This document shows, one piece after another, positions 35,992 through 47,701 of a stretch of 64,000 nt of DNA. This DNA comes from Paratinospora sagittata (taxonomy: Eukaryota; Streptophyta; Magnoliopsida; Ranunculales; Menispermaceae). The stretch lies in assembly GCA_035771175.1 (NCBI GenBank), contig CM069610.1, positions 26,316,501 to 26,380,500 on the forward strand. The letters are read 5' to 3'. Each line of letters starts with the position of its first letter. Position 1 is the first letter of the stretch. The translations under genes were made by a program, and so were the position numbers. The notes beneath the pieces are model-generated. The model was given only the letters and a program-made list of their open reading frames with translations. It ran no database searches and had not been told where the DNA came from.

Positions 35992-38900
35992 TGTTAACTA
36001 ATTGACCCTCACCCTTGTATGTTTTGATGATTGCAAATAACATTCTTTGCATAATAATCACTTTGACTAAGGTGTTTCAGTACTTAAATGATCATATTTG
36101 TAAAGCTAACCAAAAAGTCAAACTCAAAGCTCGAAGTGGATCAAAGCAATCGAACGATCAAGATCACATCTATGTAGTGTAGTTGTTTAGATTCCATAAG
36201 GTTGTAGAATACTTTCTACTTGTGTCAGCCAAAGTCTATACATGCATCATATTTCAAAATCATTCTTATTTTTGCAAAGTCAACTATTTTGATCGAAAGT
36301 CAACTTTCGCTTGTTTGATCAAAATTATCTTGATTTGTGTTTTGATCGTAAAATCACTTCAATTGTATTGTTTTGAAGTTGAGTTGAATGTATTTAACTT
36401 TTGATTTGAAAAAAGTCAACCGTATTTGAAAGTCAAATCATTTTCAAATTTAGTCAAAAGTTTAACTTTTCATCCATAATGAGTTTAACACTTGTTCATT
36501 CTTCAATTTGATCAAATCCAGTGTATCCAAGTATATTTAGACTTGTTTGATCGAGAAAACATGTTTTGATTGCAAACATAACAAAAGAAAACATGTTTAA
36601 GTTTTTTGTGTATTGCAGAAATGCGTTTCCTGTTAAGGAAACACGTTTTCTATTTGGACTTAGTGAGAAATTTCACTCAGTTAAGCAGAAACATGTTTCC
36701 TATTTTGGACTTAGTGAAAAATTTCACTCAGTTGAGCAGAAACGTGTTCCTGTTTAAGAATGGTGTTTTCTCAAAATCCTCATAATTGTGCTCTTGGGAA
36801 ATGCACACAGAAACGCATTTCCTCTGAGAGAAACATGTTTCTTGCTTTTTGGGCAATTCTGAAATTTCACACAAAAATGTGTTTCTCTAAAAGAAAACGT
36901 GTTTCCGTGATGAAAACAGATAACTGTTTTCAAGTTCATTTTGAACAGAAACGAGGTTCTGTGTATAGAACCAAGGTTCTTACTTTTTCAAAAATATTTT
37001 TCTATAAATATGTTCCTTAGATAAGTTGAAAAATTAGATATGTTTTAAGTATGTTTTAGATGAGTTTTAGGATGATTTATTCATTTATTAGGTTGGTTTA
37101 TGTTAGTTTTGGTTTAGTTGTTAGTTTAGTTAATTTTTAGTATTTGATGTTTTATTTCAGTTTTTACTTTTATAAGTTGGTTTAGTTGATCATATAAGTA
37201 TGTTACTTATTGGTTTTGCTTTGTTTTGTAGGTGTTTAGATGTGTTGAAAGTTGATTTGGATGATGGAGACATGTTACATGAAGATGGAATGAAGATACA
37301 AGAAGAATACAAGTCAAAAAGATCCCAAAATTTGGCTAAGTCCACAAGAAAAGAAGGAGAAAAGTGTGCACAAAACAGAACTTGGGCGCCACGGCGCCCA
37401 GACTTGAAGGCAAAGAAGGTTGGATCCCGAGAATGTGCGTCGTGGTGTCCACTGTGGGTGTCGCGGCACTGGTGACTACGACAAAAATTAGCAAGTTTCT
37501 ATTCTTTGCGGGTTTGAGTTGTGCAACTTGGGGGTTTCTAATACGAGTTCTTATTGGCTTGTATCTATATATACTTCATTGTTTAGGGTTTCTAGGGGAT
37601 TATAGAAGGGAGAACAAGGCAAGACAGCTAGAATGAAGCAGAGAAGAAGATCTAGAAGTTGAAAACAAAAGATAGAGATTCACATCTGAAGAGTTCCTAG
37701 TTTGATTTTTATGTTCTTATTCAAGTTTATAACCATGTTTTGTGTTTCTATTGTTCAAGTATGAACTATATTAGTTTTCTAGATGATAGATGGATTCTAT
37801 ACTTGATTCTATGTGTTAAGATAGGTTTTACGTTTATTATTAATTGATTCTTCATATGTATTTATATTTTCCTAGGTTTAATGCTTTTAATCTCTTGATC
37901 ACAGATTGAATGATCGTAAACTTGAGGGGCAACACTCGAGCGAGGGTTCTTTGGGTTGGACTAAGGAACATATAACCTAAGATCATCGTAGAATCGAGAG
38001 GTTTATGATATATTTTGAAGTTGTAGAGAAAATCACAAAGTTTAATGAGTTATTAGGGTTTTGGTTTTTATTGAGAGATCGAAATCAACTCCTTGATAAT
38101 ATGTTCTAATTCCGCACTCGAGAGAGGGAATTTAAGATTTAAGGATTTTTGACTTATAAAAGTGAAGAGTGTATTAATAATAGACATAGCTAATCTACAT
38201 AGTTGACGGTTAGGTGAAGTTGAACCTCTAGATATTCCTTTCTTGATATTAATCCATTGCTTAATTTCTTTTCTATTTACGTTTACTTTAATTGTTTAGT
38301 TTATTCAAATCTTATACTTTGATTGTCTAGATAAAGTTAATAATTAGTGAAAACGCTATGTAGTAACTTGAGTACAATCCTAGGGGATGACAACCCAATT
38401 CTCATTGGTTTATTATTACTTGACACCGTATACTTCCGGTTTAACACATAACAAGCTCATTGTGAGCAACATTTTGCAAAATCTGTGAAAGAAAGAAAGT
38501 TGTGCTAAAATTAGTTCTCCACATCTTTCAAAAGGAAAACAAGTTTCAAATGAGTGGTTGAGTTGTTTTTTATTTTCCATCTTTGAGAAGAAAAGCTTTC
38601 AAGTTCTCCAAGTTATTCAACCACTTCATCCAAGCTTTTCTAGTTGGTTTTTCAAGTCTATAAATCACTTTGAAGAAATCTCCTGTGCATTTAATTTCAC
38701 CTTTGTGAAGACATTTTTCAAGGGATATCAAGCGATCAAGAAAATAGATTTTGATTGTGCACTTCATCTTCATCATTTCTCAATCAAAATCCAAGAGTTC
38801 CTTCTTCATCACATCTTGTGCATCATATTAGATACTTTGGTTGTACATCATTCGGAAGGTAGTCATTCTTACTTGTAATTCAATTGAGGCTTGTTTGATA

Positions 38901-39305
38901 TAGAACAATCTCTTCATCTTTGTAAACACATTTGTATTGGAATTGGTTGGTTAGCCAATTGGGAAGATTCATAATCAGAGGTCGGTGTTTGTAACAGTCT
39001 GATTCACACCCATAAGTTGAATCAAAGTTAGGTAGGATCCACACCCGTAAGTTGGATCAAGTTGTAACGGTTTGATTCCCTTAAGTTGAATCAAAGTTAG
39101 TGGATGTTTGAAAAATCTTGACTGGGGAAGTCAAGTAGTGGTGGTAGGCTTTGAAGAAGCCGAACCACTCTAAATAGCTGTGTCCATTAATTTATTTCCT
39201 TGCACTTGTTTAATGTTTATCTTTGCTATTAAGTGTTTAGTAAGGTTTCACAAAAATCTGCTAAGTCCAATTCACCCCCCTCTTGGACTATAATTTGGAC
39301 CAACA
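35992..39305 (+). repeat. Solo LTR S6 (family S), split by A-family copy B
   Basis: It starts TGTTAACTAATTGACC and ends TTGGACCAACA. Excluding the family-A LTR (37019-38453) it is about 1.88 kb. It has GAAACACGTTTC-type repeats (36610-36970), a TATA box just before the insertion (37002-37009) and CACCCGTAAGTTGGATC repeats (39006-39090). Flanks CTAGT and GTGGC do not match, so the duplication is lost or altered. Confidence 0.75.
37019..38453 (+). repeat. Family-A solo LTR, copy B
   Basis: It aligns with LTR copy A from GATAAGTTGAA to CACATAACA. It contains the AGGTGTTTAGATGTGTT block, the GGGCGCCACGGCGCCC motif (37384-37399), TATA sequence near 37567, paired CACTCGAG segments and the GACACCGTATACTTCC block. 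The start reads AG where TG is expected. It interrupts CCTTAG/CTCATTGTGAG of S6, a junction seen unbroken in S1 at 16757-16773. Confidence 0.8.
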
Positions 39306-40132
39306 GTGGCCATTGCAGAGCTAGGGTATTTTTGGATGTGAGTGATGGAGAGACATTTGTACATGTTGTTGATGAATGTAATGCATATATATGGTTTTGT
39401 ATATTTTGGTACATATGTATATTTTATAACTCACATGTATAACTTAGTTGTGAGGATGGTTGTATATTCACTTGATGATAGCTTTGGGGCCTTAGACTTA
39501 TTTATGTTGGATATTGATGTGGATGGACTATATGACATGATCATTTTGTATACTTTGGAGTTTAACCTTTATAGATTGTAGTTGCGGATAGTAGAATTGT
39601 TACAAGTACTTATAGGTGTTTTATATTGTGTTGAGGCTAGTAGGCTCGATCATTCCATGGATGGAATGAGATGGTTGGGGATGCCTACGTCAGGCGTCCC
39701 GCCCCGGCATTCCACACGCCATCCCAAGGGGGATGGTGGTCTTGGGTCGGGGGGCGCCACATCTTCTGTGTTTTCATCTTCACTCTTTGAGAAGAACGTT
39801 TTGAGAGATTTCCAACGTTCTAGAGTTTTTGACTTGGTGTGTGTTGAATGCAAACCGCAAGCGTACGGTGTCAAGTTATAATATATCGATGAAAATCGGG
39901 TTATCGTCCTCTAGGATTGATTACTACACTAATTACCATGTTTACTAACCCTAACTTTATTTAGAAGATCGAATTCGAGAGTTCAAGTAATGTAAAAGCT
40001 ATAATTAAACAAACTAAAAACTAACAAAATAATGCAACAAAAATAGATAGTAAATCAATGGATGAATAGTCTAGAAATTCGATATCACCTCACTCTCAAC
40101 TATGCCTATATATGTGTGTATGTGTGTGTGTG

Positions 40133-41369
40133 TGCAACACACCAATTTGTATTCTTTTCATTTTTTTCTTCACACTTGTACTCTTTGATCCAAATGTACG
40201 CAGTTATAATGTCAAAATTACCCCAACACGTACACAAATTGGGTGAAGAAATATACCAAATTCCTCAAAGTTTGCTTTTATTAATATCACATAGGTATAT
40301 ATATACACATATACAAATGACTATTAAAGCCATATTATTATAGAACCCCATTGCCTCGCTTTTATCGATTTTATATCTCTGTACTTATATATATATATAT
40401 ATATGTATGCTTACTTACAAAAGCTTATTTAACAACGTATCTTATATATGTATATAGATAAAATCCAAACGTGCTCACGACCCGCACATCTTCTAGCATC
40501 TTTTCTTCTGCTTCTCTACCAGCGGCAACCCCCATGTATTGCACGACTAGTTTTCTGAGATATAGTAGGGAGGGTGAGTTAAAAGCCCAGTGGTCATACC
40601 CAATAGTTCTCACGCATTAAACCTATCGATAATATATAATTCAACCACAATAAACACGCATCACAAATGCAACAATCATAACATCAAAATTCACATATAT
40701 GAAAAGCACGTGTACGAGAATATGTATAGAACGCATGCGCATAAATGATTTCTTTTGCACTGAGCAGGATAAATCAAAACTCAATGATTGCATTTAGCAC
40801 ATAGCATGGGTCAATCGCACCCAAAGATTGCATTTAGCACACAGCACGCGTCAATTGTACACAAATTCATATACAAAAATGAGTACATGATGTAGGATGA
40901 ATACAACACGTGGAAACGAGTAATACGAGCAAACCTCGAGAATCATCCCACCTTAATTTGCTAGGGTCTCTCCGCTATTAGAATTTCTCTATAATCTTTC
41001 TACTAAAACTATTTTTCTCAGATAGTGAAATTGAAACAGAATTTAACTTAACCCCTAGCCCCTATTTATAGGAGCCCAAAAATTCATGTTCCCAGTTTGC
41101 CCTTGATCATTTATGATAATTACAAGTAGGCAAAATTACTATTTTGCCCTCGATGTATATTACCATTCTACCCTCAGTGTAAAATTATCGTTCTGCCCTC
41201 GGTGTAAATATCGTTCTACTCTTAGTGTAGATGTATCTTTTTGCCCTTAGTTGTTTCTAGTATTTACAGGTTGGATAAATTTACCAAATTGCCATCGCAC
41301 TTTAATGATATTTTCTAATTAGTTGTTTTTTTGTAAGATTCTAGAATTGTGGATTTTTGTGGTATTACA
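40133..41369 (-). repeat. W 3' LTR
   Basis: On the minus strand it starts TGTAATACCACAAAAATCC and ends GTGTGTTGCA. It carries a TATA-type TCCTATAAATAGGGG (about 41060-41075) and the chromoviral block CCACTGGGC...AACTCACCC (about 40565-40600). It aligns with the 5' LTR through blocks such as TTGCCCTCGATGTATATTACC and CTCGAGAATCA. Confidence 0.85.
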
Positions 41370-41384
41370 ATCTACCCTTCTTAA
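41370..41384 (-). other. W polypurine tract
   Basis: On the minus strand AAGAAGGGTAGAT abuts the 3' LTR start. It follows TTTCGGGGACGAAATTTC, the typical end of chromovirus internal regions. Confidence 0.8.
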
Positions 41385-41581
41385 TTGAAATTTCGTCCCC
41401 GAAATTTGATAATATTTGAAAATTAAAAGTTACCTCTAAGGGATGTTTTTGTTTATCTGTATAACTTTTCTATCGACTTTAAATGATTTTAGCTTGTCTC
41501 TGATGAGCTAAATTTTCTCACTACTTTCTTTAATTAATCCAGGGTCTAGATCTATTTTGTCAGTTATGTCAGTCTTACATG

Positions 41582-41974
41582 CTACTGATAAGAAAATATT
41601 TCTAGTGTTTCACCATATTGATAATAATGCCATTTATTGAGTGTGTACACTACTGCTGTTAACTTTAAATTGTGTGTTGGGTAATTATGTTCGTGAAGCT
41701 TTAATTGTATGGAAGGGTTAGGTATATTCTTTTGTTGAGGCAGTCTACTTGTGCATGATGTAATATTAGCCATTTCATGCCTAAGATTATACGAAAATCT
41801 TCTAATGGTATGACTGGCTGGTTTGAATAAAATAGTTCGTCTACCATTTCTTTTTCTTTTTTTTTTGGGAAGTTTCTACCTAAGCGCTAACTGGGATGTT
41901 TTCCTTTGTTGTTAATCTTCTAACGTAACGACAAATGAATTGATCCTGTATCAAATAATATTTTGACCGAGGAG
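41582..41974 (-). pseudogene. W protease and RNase H scraps
   Basis: Just after gag a frame reads KILFDTGSIHLSLR, with the DTGS protease active site. Further on comes DFRIILGMKWLILHHAQVDC, the protease end. This is followed, with no RT between, by LHEHNYPTHNLKLTAVVYTL and HYYQYGETLEIF, the RNase H core. The fusion shows a deletion spanning all of RT. Nothing of integrase is seen before the polypurine tract. Confidence 0.75.
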
Positions 41975-43141
41975 TTATATAAAAGGAAAAATACTTTCCA
42001 CTACCACATTGTTCCTGTTTTCCTCCCTTATGACCGCATATGCTCGGCCTTGTTGTTGTTGACCTTGCACTTGATTATCAAGTCTTTGTGGTGGTGGCAT
42101 GGTTTGTTGGTTCAATGTGGTTTGTGGGCGTCCTTGGTAAGGTTCGGAGTTTGTTTGATAGCAATTTCGGGAAATATGACCCGCTTGTCCACACCTATAA
42201 CATTTTCTTGGATTAGAATTTTGGCCAAGTTTCGACTGTGGCCCTTCTCCTTGTGTGAGGTTGTTGGTGTGTGCTTGCTTTTGTCCCAAGGTGGCCGAAA
42301 TTCCGTTGTGTTGGAATTTCCTAACATTATCTTGTTCCTGGAAGTTATTGCTTCTTTTTCCCTTATTCCTTTTTTGTTCTTGTTGTTGTTGTTCTTGCTC
42401 AAATTGCATTGCTCGATTTACTACTTCACGGTAGTTGTCCATTTCCAAAATAGATAATGCCTGCCTCAACTCTGGTTGTAAGTCATAAAAGTGTTTCTCA
42501 GCTTTGTCTCTTTCATTAGAGACCGTCGAGAGAGAAAAAACTGACAATTCCACAAACTTGGAAGAATACTCTTGTACTAACATTTGTCCTTGATAAAGTC
42601 TGGTGAATTCCTGTCGTTTTTCTCTTTTTACAGCTTTTGAAAAATATTCCTCCACAAATATTGCTTCAAAGTCCATCCATGTCATTGTAGCAACATTTAC
42701 ATTTGGATCTTCCTTCACTGTTGTCCACCAGCTATTCACAAGTCCTACTAGTTGGTATGTTTCCAAATGTATTTTTCTTCCTTCAAGAATTCTCATTGCT
42801 TCGAAGGCTTTCTTTGTTTCATCCAGCCATTGTTGTGTTGAATCCAAGTCAAGTTTTCCTTCAAATGTCAAAGCTTGTAGTCTCTTGAATTTTGTAATTT
42901 TTTGTGTCTGGTAATCCTCGTCACTCCTCGAAGTGTTACCGTATGACGGTTGACTTTTCAAATGGTGGTTCAAAGTGGCTTCCATTCGCGAATCCATATA
43001 GTTTGCAAACTTCTCAAAAAACTTGTTCATTTGTTGCGATGTCGATGGTGGATGCTCCTCTACCATTGATGGCAATGATTGATCTTCTATTGGTGCTTGA
43101 CCCGTTGCATTTGTCTCAGTTGGTTGTACCGATGGTGTCAT
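41975..43141 (-). CDS. W gag polyprotein, open, 388 residues
   Basis: Gag forms the particle that packages element RNA. The frame is uninterrupted. The Gly/Pro/Gln-rich N-terminus (1-75) is followed by a basic KITKFKRLQALTFEGKLD segment (81-98). The retrotransposon gag core lies at about 105-245 (WLDETKKAF, WWTTVKED, FEAIFVEEYF, KRQEFTRLYQGQMLVQEYS). A Gln-rich linker follows (247-275). One CCHC zinc knuckle has Cys314, Cys317, His322 and Cys327 (CYRCGQAGHISRNC). A Gln-rich tail leads into protease traces. The start at 43141 is the first ATG of the open frame and gives the usual length before the core. It is the only retroelement ORF of full domain length left in the window. Confidence 0.85.
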   Translation of the reverse strand: MTPSVQPTETNATGQAPIEDQSLPSMVEEHPPSTSQQMNKFFEKFANYMDSRMEATLNHHLKSQPSYGNTSRSDEDYQTQKITKFKRLQALTFEGKLDLDSTQQWLDETKKAFEAMRILEGRKIHLETYQLVGLVNSWWTTVKEDPNVNVATMTWMDFEAIFVEEYFSKAVKREKRQEFTRLYQGQMLVQEYSSKFVELSVFSLSTVSNERDKAEKHFYDLQPELRQALSILEMDNYREVVNRAMQFEQEQQQQEQKRNKGKRSNNFQEQDNVRKFQHNGISATLGQKQAHTNNLTQGEGPQSKLGQNSNPRKCYRCGQAGHISRNCYQTNSEPYQGRPQTTLNQQTMPPPQRLDNQVQGQQQQGRAYAVIREENRNNVVVESIFPFI

Positions 43142-44890
43142 TTAAGTCTCCATTCGTTCTGGACTGAGAATAGTGGTTCTTTGTCTCGTCTTATTTTGTC
43201 TTCTTGTGTATGTCAATATTCTGTTATAAAATCAATAATACTTAAATTAAATCCTCATTTATCTATATAGGTTTCCACCTAGCTTCTAAGTGTTTGGGTA
43301 TTGGGGTTTTCTCAATCTTGATTGACTTACAAAAGGTGGTTCAATAAAACATAAAACAATGTTGGAATATACTCTCATAATATAATTTGAAAATTCATTT
43401 TTTTCTTTGAAAAATATTTAAGGGTATTTGCAATTATATATTCATTGTCAAAATCTTCCCTTCTGTAAGTTGGACTAAGACTGGTACTCTATTGGTATAA
43501 AACATTATATAATATTACCTAATCTACAAGTAAGTGGTAAAATTACGGTATAAAAGGTATCCTTCTAACTCATCTGTCCCATTCCGTTGAGGTAGGCGAT
43601 ACAATTTATAGCTTACTTTTTTCACTACTCACCAATCACGGTCACAGGAATTTCGTTCCTCAAAATTTTCAATTCCAACACATATTCTGAATGTCCCATT
43701 TCATCCAAAATATGGCCAAAACTGAAATCTCTAATTCACAAAATTTTCATCATTCATAGTCTAACATAACAAACAAGATAGAAAATAGCTAACTATTATT
43801 AATAATACTATAATTTGGATTTTCCTAGTGGAAGCTACATTCCTTTTTTTTTTTTTCATTCTCTTGTTTCGTATTTTTGCTAAAGTTTATGTGCCTTGAT
43901 GTTTTTAAAATCAAGATTTTTCTACCGTGGCTACTATTCACAATGAAATCAAATAGTATGAATGTAATTTATTTACTTGTATAATTATATATGTATATAT
44001 CTACAAATATATACATAGATATATTTATAAATCATATATATTGTACACTTGTATATATATTTCATTGGTTATATATAGATTTTTTTCCATTGGGAACCAT
44101 ACCAAATTTGCATGGTTCCTTTTCTTCCTTCAACTTCTTATTTTGTTGATTAAGGTATATTGGCAAATATACCAATTAAAGATTATTGGTATTATTATTA
44201 CTATTATTATGTATTATTCTTGTTTTTATTATCATATATATAGATATATATATATATATTAATCACCTCATGGGTAGTTCATTTATTAAAAGTCTTTTCT
44301 AAATATATATATATATATATATATATATTATTTATTTTATTTTATTTTTTTATTTATTTATCCTCCAGCAACATTTTCATCTCCTTTTTACAGTTTCTTT
44401 TCCAGCACCTTCTTTGTTATTTTTTTATTTTTATTTTTTTCAGCGTTTGCAACAGCAATGTCTCTTCTTCTTTCTTTCAAGTTTTTTTTTTTTAACCAGC
44501 TTTGAATTAAATTCAAAGTTGAAGCTGCAACTTTTTATTTTTATTTTTATTTTTTTTCTTTTATCCTCCTTTAACGGCTTCTCCTTCTTCGTCTCTGTGC
44601 CATCTTCTCCAGCATTTCCAGCAACTCGACCTCTTCCCTTCTTCGTTCTCTTCTTCTTCCTTTCGTTCTTATTAAATTTCTACACTCACTTTTCTAATAC
44701 ACGTATTATATAGATGTGATATACATCCATTTTAGTGTATCACTCACCATTTTTCCGACACTTAATCAAAAAATTACTACGCTATGAACCGGTGTTCATC
44801 GAACTTGGGGCGAAGATTCCTGATGCTAGAAGATTGCCACATTTCTTCGTACTTGTCCGCCATTTCGATGTGTCCGTTGAAGATCGTCAT
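43142..44890 (-). other. W leader between primer site and gag
   Basis: This is 1.75 kb of AT-rich sequence with (TA)n tracts (about 44232-44260 and 44305-44328) and long T-rich runs (44335-44580). The open frames such as 44414-44713 on the other strand are low-complexity and not supported. A long leader may hold the packaging signal; I see no definite structure. Confidence 0.5.
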
Positions 44891-44902
44891 GCTCTGATAC
44901 CA
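44891..44902 (-). other. W primer-binding site (initiator tRNA-Met)
   Basis: On the minus strand TGGTATCAGAGC lies six bases after the 5' LTR end. It is complementary to the initiator methionine tRNA 3' end. Confidence 0.85.
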
Positions 44903-44908
44903 TTAATT

Positions 44909-46079
44909 TGGAACACCTCAATTTGTATTCTTTTCATTTTTTTTCTTTTCACACTTTTACTCTTTGATCTAAATGTACGCAGTTATAATGTCAAAATTAC
45001 GCCAACACGTACACAAATTGGATGCACAAAATACCAAAGACTGTTAAAGTCATTTTATTATAGAACCTCGTTGCCTCGCTTTTATTGATTTTATATCTTT
45101 GTACTTTTTATATATATATATATATATGCTTACTTAGAAAAGCTTATTTAACAACCTAGCTTTTATATATATATATAGATAAAATTCAAACGTGCTCACG
45201 ACCCGCACATCTTCTTGCATTTTTTCTTTTCTACCAGCAGCAACCCTCACGTATTGCACGACTAGTTTTCTGAGATATAGTAGGGAGGGTGAGCTAAAAG
45301 CCCAGTGGTTATACCCAATAGTTCTCCCGCATTAAACCTATCGATAGCATATAATTCAACCATAACAAACATGCATCACAAATGCAATAATCATAATATC
45401 AAAATTCACATATATGAAAAGCACGTACACGAGAATATGTATAGAACGCATGTGCATGAATGATTTCTTTTGCACTGAGCAAGATAAATCAAAACTCAAT
45501 GATTGTATTTAGCACATAGCATGGGCCAATCGCATCCAAAGATTGCATTTAGCACACAACACGGGCCAATTGTACACAAATTCATATACAAAAATGAGTA
45601 CATGATGTAGGATGAATACAACACGTGAAAACGAGTAATACGAGCAAACCTCGAGAATCACCCCACCTTAATTTTGCTAGGGTCTCTCTACTGTTAGAAT
45701 TTTCCAGAATCTTTCTACTGAAACTCTTTTCTTAGATAGTGAAACTGAAACAAAATTTAACTTAACCCCTAGCCCCTATTTATAGGAGCCCAAAAATTCA
45801 TGTTCTCATTTTGCCCTTAATCATTTCTGATAATTACAAGTATGAAAAATTACTATTTTGCCCTCGATGTATATTACCATTCTGCCCTCGGTGTAAAATT
45901 ATCGTTCTGCCCTCAGTGTAAATGTTGTTCTGCCGTTGGTGTAGATTTATCTTTTTGCCTTTGGTTTTTTCTAGTATTTACAAGTTGGATAAATTTACCA
46001 AATTGCCTTCGCACTTTAATGATATTTTCCAATTAGTTGTTTCTTTGTAATATTCTAGGGTTGTAGATTTTTGTGGTAT

Positions 46080-46083
<4 letters not shown>
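44909..46083 (-). repeat. W 5' LTR
   Basis: On the minus strand it starts TGTAATACC (46083) and ends GAGGTGTTCCA (44909), 1175 bp. A TATA sequence CCTATAAATAGG lies at 45775-45786. It is about 60 bp shorter than the 3' LTR and differs from it at scattered sites. Confidence 0.85.

Positions 46084-46142
<59 letters not shown>
46084..46142. repeat. (TA)n microsatellite at the W edge
   Basis: An almost pure TA tract of about 59 bp lies next to the W 5' LTR. The other edge of W is a (TG)n/(TA)n tract at about 40105-40132. Copy A has a (TA)n tract at the same LTR position. Confidence 0.9.
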
Positions 46143-46146
<4 letters not shown>

Positions 46147-47701
46147 AATTCAATTTCGTTGTTTATAAGTCGAAAATCCTCACGTCCCTAATTCCTTCTC
46201 TCAAACCCCAATTAGAACATATTCATATGATTTGATTTCGACCTCTCAATAAAAACCAAAAAAATCACACAAACTCATTATGCTTTGTGATTTTCTTTCT
46301 ATGACTTCAAACGATTTTGATCTCTTTTCGGTCTCACGATAGCCTAGGTTATATTTTCCTTATTCCGATTTAAAGTACCCTCTCTCGATCACCTACTTTA
46401 GATCTATAATCATCCAATTTGTGATCAAGGGATCAAAAGCATTAAACCTAGAAAAATATAAATAAACTAGAAAACTTCATTAATAATAATCAAAACAGTA
46501 AAAACTATGGCATAGCCTTGAGTTTGGATCAATCTACCATCTAGAAAAAGAGTTTAGTTCATAACTTGGACAATAGAAACATAAAACATGGTTATAAACT
46601 TGAACATGAAGATAGAAAACAAACTAGAAATGCCTTGGATACAAATCTCTATCCCTTGTCTCCAACTTTAAGATCTTTTTCCTCGCTTCGTTTTGAGCCA
46701 TCTTGCTTTGTTCTCCACTCAATGATGCCTTAGAAACCCTAAACAATCAAGTATATATAGGTACAAGCCAATATGAACTCGAAATAGGAAGTCCCAAGTC
46801 GAATAGGAAAATCCCAAAAAGTTTCTAATTTTGCACAGACCCTGGCGCCGCAGCGCCCACAGTCGACGTCGTGGCACCCATTCTCAGCCTCCCTTCTTCT
46901 CTCGGCCTCTCTTCTTCTCTTCTTGCATGCTTCATGTTCTTTCATTCCAACATTGTCTAACATGTTTCCATCATCCAAGTTAACTTTCAACACATCTAAA
47001 CACCTACAAAATAAAGCAAAACTAATAAGTAATACAATTATAAAATCAAAGTAATCAACTTATAAATGTAAAAACTAAAATAAAGCATTAAAACCACAAA
47101 TTGACTAAACTAACAACTAAACCAAAACTAAGATTAACTAATCAAACTAATTATCAAACTAGCCTAAAACTCATCTAAAACATACTAAAAAACATATCTA
47201 AATATTCAACTTATCAGTGTGCTTCAACTTCATCTTCTTCAAGTCAAGAAACAAAAAAGGAACCTTCCACTAGGCCTACACTTCATTTTCATCATCTTTG
47301 GCTGGATAGATTTAGGGAGGGATTCATTCTCTATTATACTCAAATCTTAAGAGGTGTTTGGTAAGAACACTCTATCTTCTGTAAACAATTTTTGTATTTT
47401 GGATTGGCTGGTTAGCCAATCGAAAAAGTTTTCCTAACCGAAAAATAGTGTGTTGTAACGGGTTGATCCACACCCGTAAGTTGGATCAAGATTAGTGGAT
47501 TTTGGAAAATCTTGACTCGGGAGGTCAAGCAGTAGAGGTAGGCTTTGAGAAAGTCGAACCACTATAAATTGTTATGTCTATTGTTTACTTTCCTTGCACT
47601 TTACTTTGCATTTTATCTTTTGCCATTATTGTTGTTTAAGGTTTTTGAAAATCTGTTAAGTCTAATTCACCACCCCTCTTGGACCATAATCTGGGCCAAC
47701 A

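Larger units (their letters stand above)
34430..39761 (+). repeat. T-family LTR remnant T2, split by S6
   Basis: The two parts are about 34430-35991 and 39306-39761. The first aligns with T1 (CCTATTGTAGAGATTTTCC, GTTAATTTCATGTGAATT). The second ends GGGGGGCGCCACA like T1's CCGCCACA. A conserved block CACTGGGCATAG...GGCTCACTC...TTTCAGG lies at about 35906-35945. The T start (TGACGACCC) is missing, so the 5' side is truncated against ORF K and the left coordinate is approximate. Confidence 0.6.
40133..46083 (-). mobile_element. W: gag-only Ty3/Gypsy element, both LTRs present
   Basis: This minus-strand element of 5.95 kb has a 5' LTR (44909-46083), primer-binding site, a long leader, one open gag, scraps of protease and RNase H, a polypurine tract and a 3' LTR (40133-41369). 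RT and integrase are deleted, so it needs proteins from relatives to move. Both LTRs still align end to end with scattered differences. The arrangement resembles TR-GAG elements described in plants, but pol traces show it arose by deletion. Flanking microsatellite sequence hides any target duplication. Confidence 0.8.
39837..47221 (-). repeat. Family-A solo LTR copy C with target duplication, split by W
   Basis: LTR pieces are 39842-40132 (its 3' end) and 46084-47216 (its 5' part). The minus LTR starts TGATAAGTTGAA at 47216 and ends at 39842. GTGTG is repeated at 39837-39841 and 47217-47221. It contains TGGCGCCGCAGCGCCC (reverse of the GC-rich motif, about 46852-46867). W sits in the TA/TG microsatellite that copy A has at 2630-2651. 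Confidence 0.8.
39762..47701 (+). repeat. S-family LTR fragment S7, split by copy C and W
   Basis: The S sequence is 39762-39841 and 47217-47701. The first piece matches S1 near 16955-17000 (CTTGAGAAGATCATTTTGAGAG). The second carries GGTTAGCCAATCG, CACCCGTAAGTTGGATC and the end CTCTTGGACCATAATCTGGGCCAACA. The 5' half is missing at the T2 boundary. Confidence 0.65.

Noticed and set aside
37200..37636. Two plus-strand frames of about 90 codons in LTR copy B
   Set aside because: The equivalent regions in LTR copies A, C and D are interrupted, so this is not a conserved gene.
39650..39874. Minus-strand frame near the T2 end
   Set aside because: It spans the T2/S7/copy C boundaries, so it cannot be an ancestral gene.
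42112..42402. Second frame on the minus strand overlapping W gag
   Set aside because: It is a shadow of the Gln/Asn-rich gag tail in another frame.
41963..43270. Plus-strand open frames opposite W gag
   Set aside because: They are antisense shadows of the open gag frame.
44041..44713. Phe/Leu-rich plus-strand frames in the W leader
   Set aside because: Low-complexity T-rich sequence with (TA)n and (TTTTA)n runs; no membrane-protein family is recognised.
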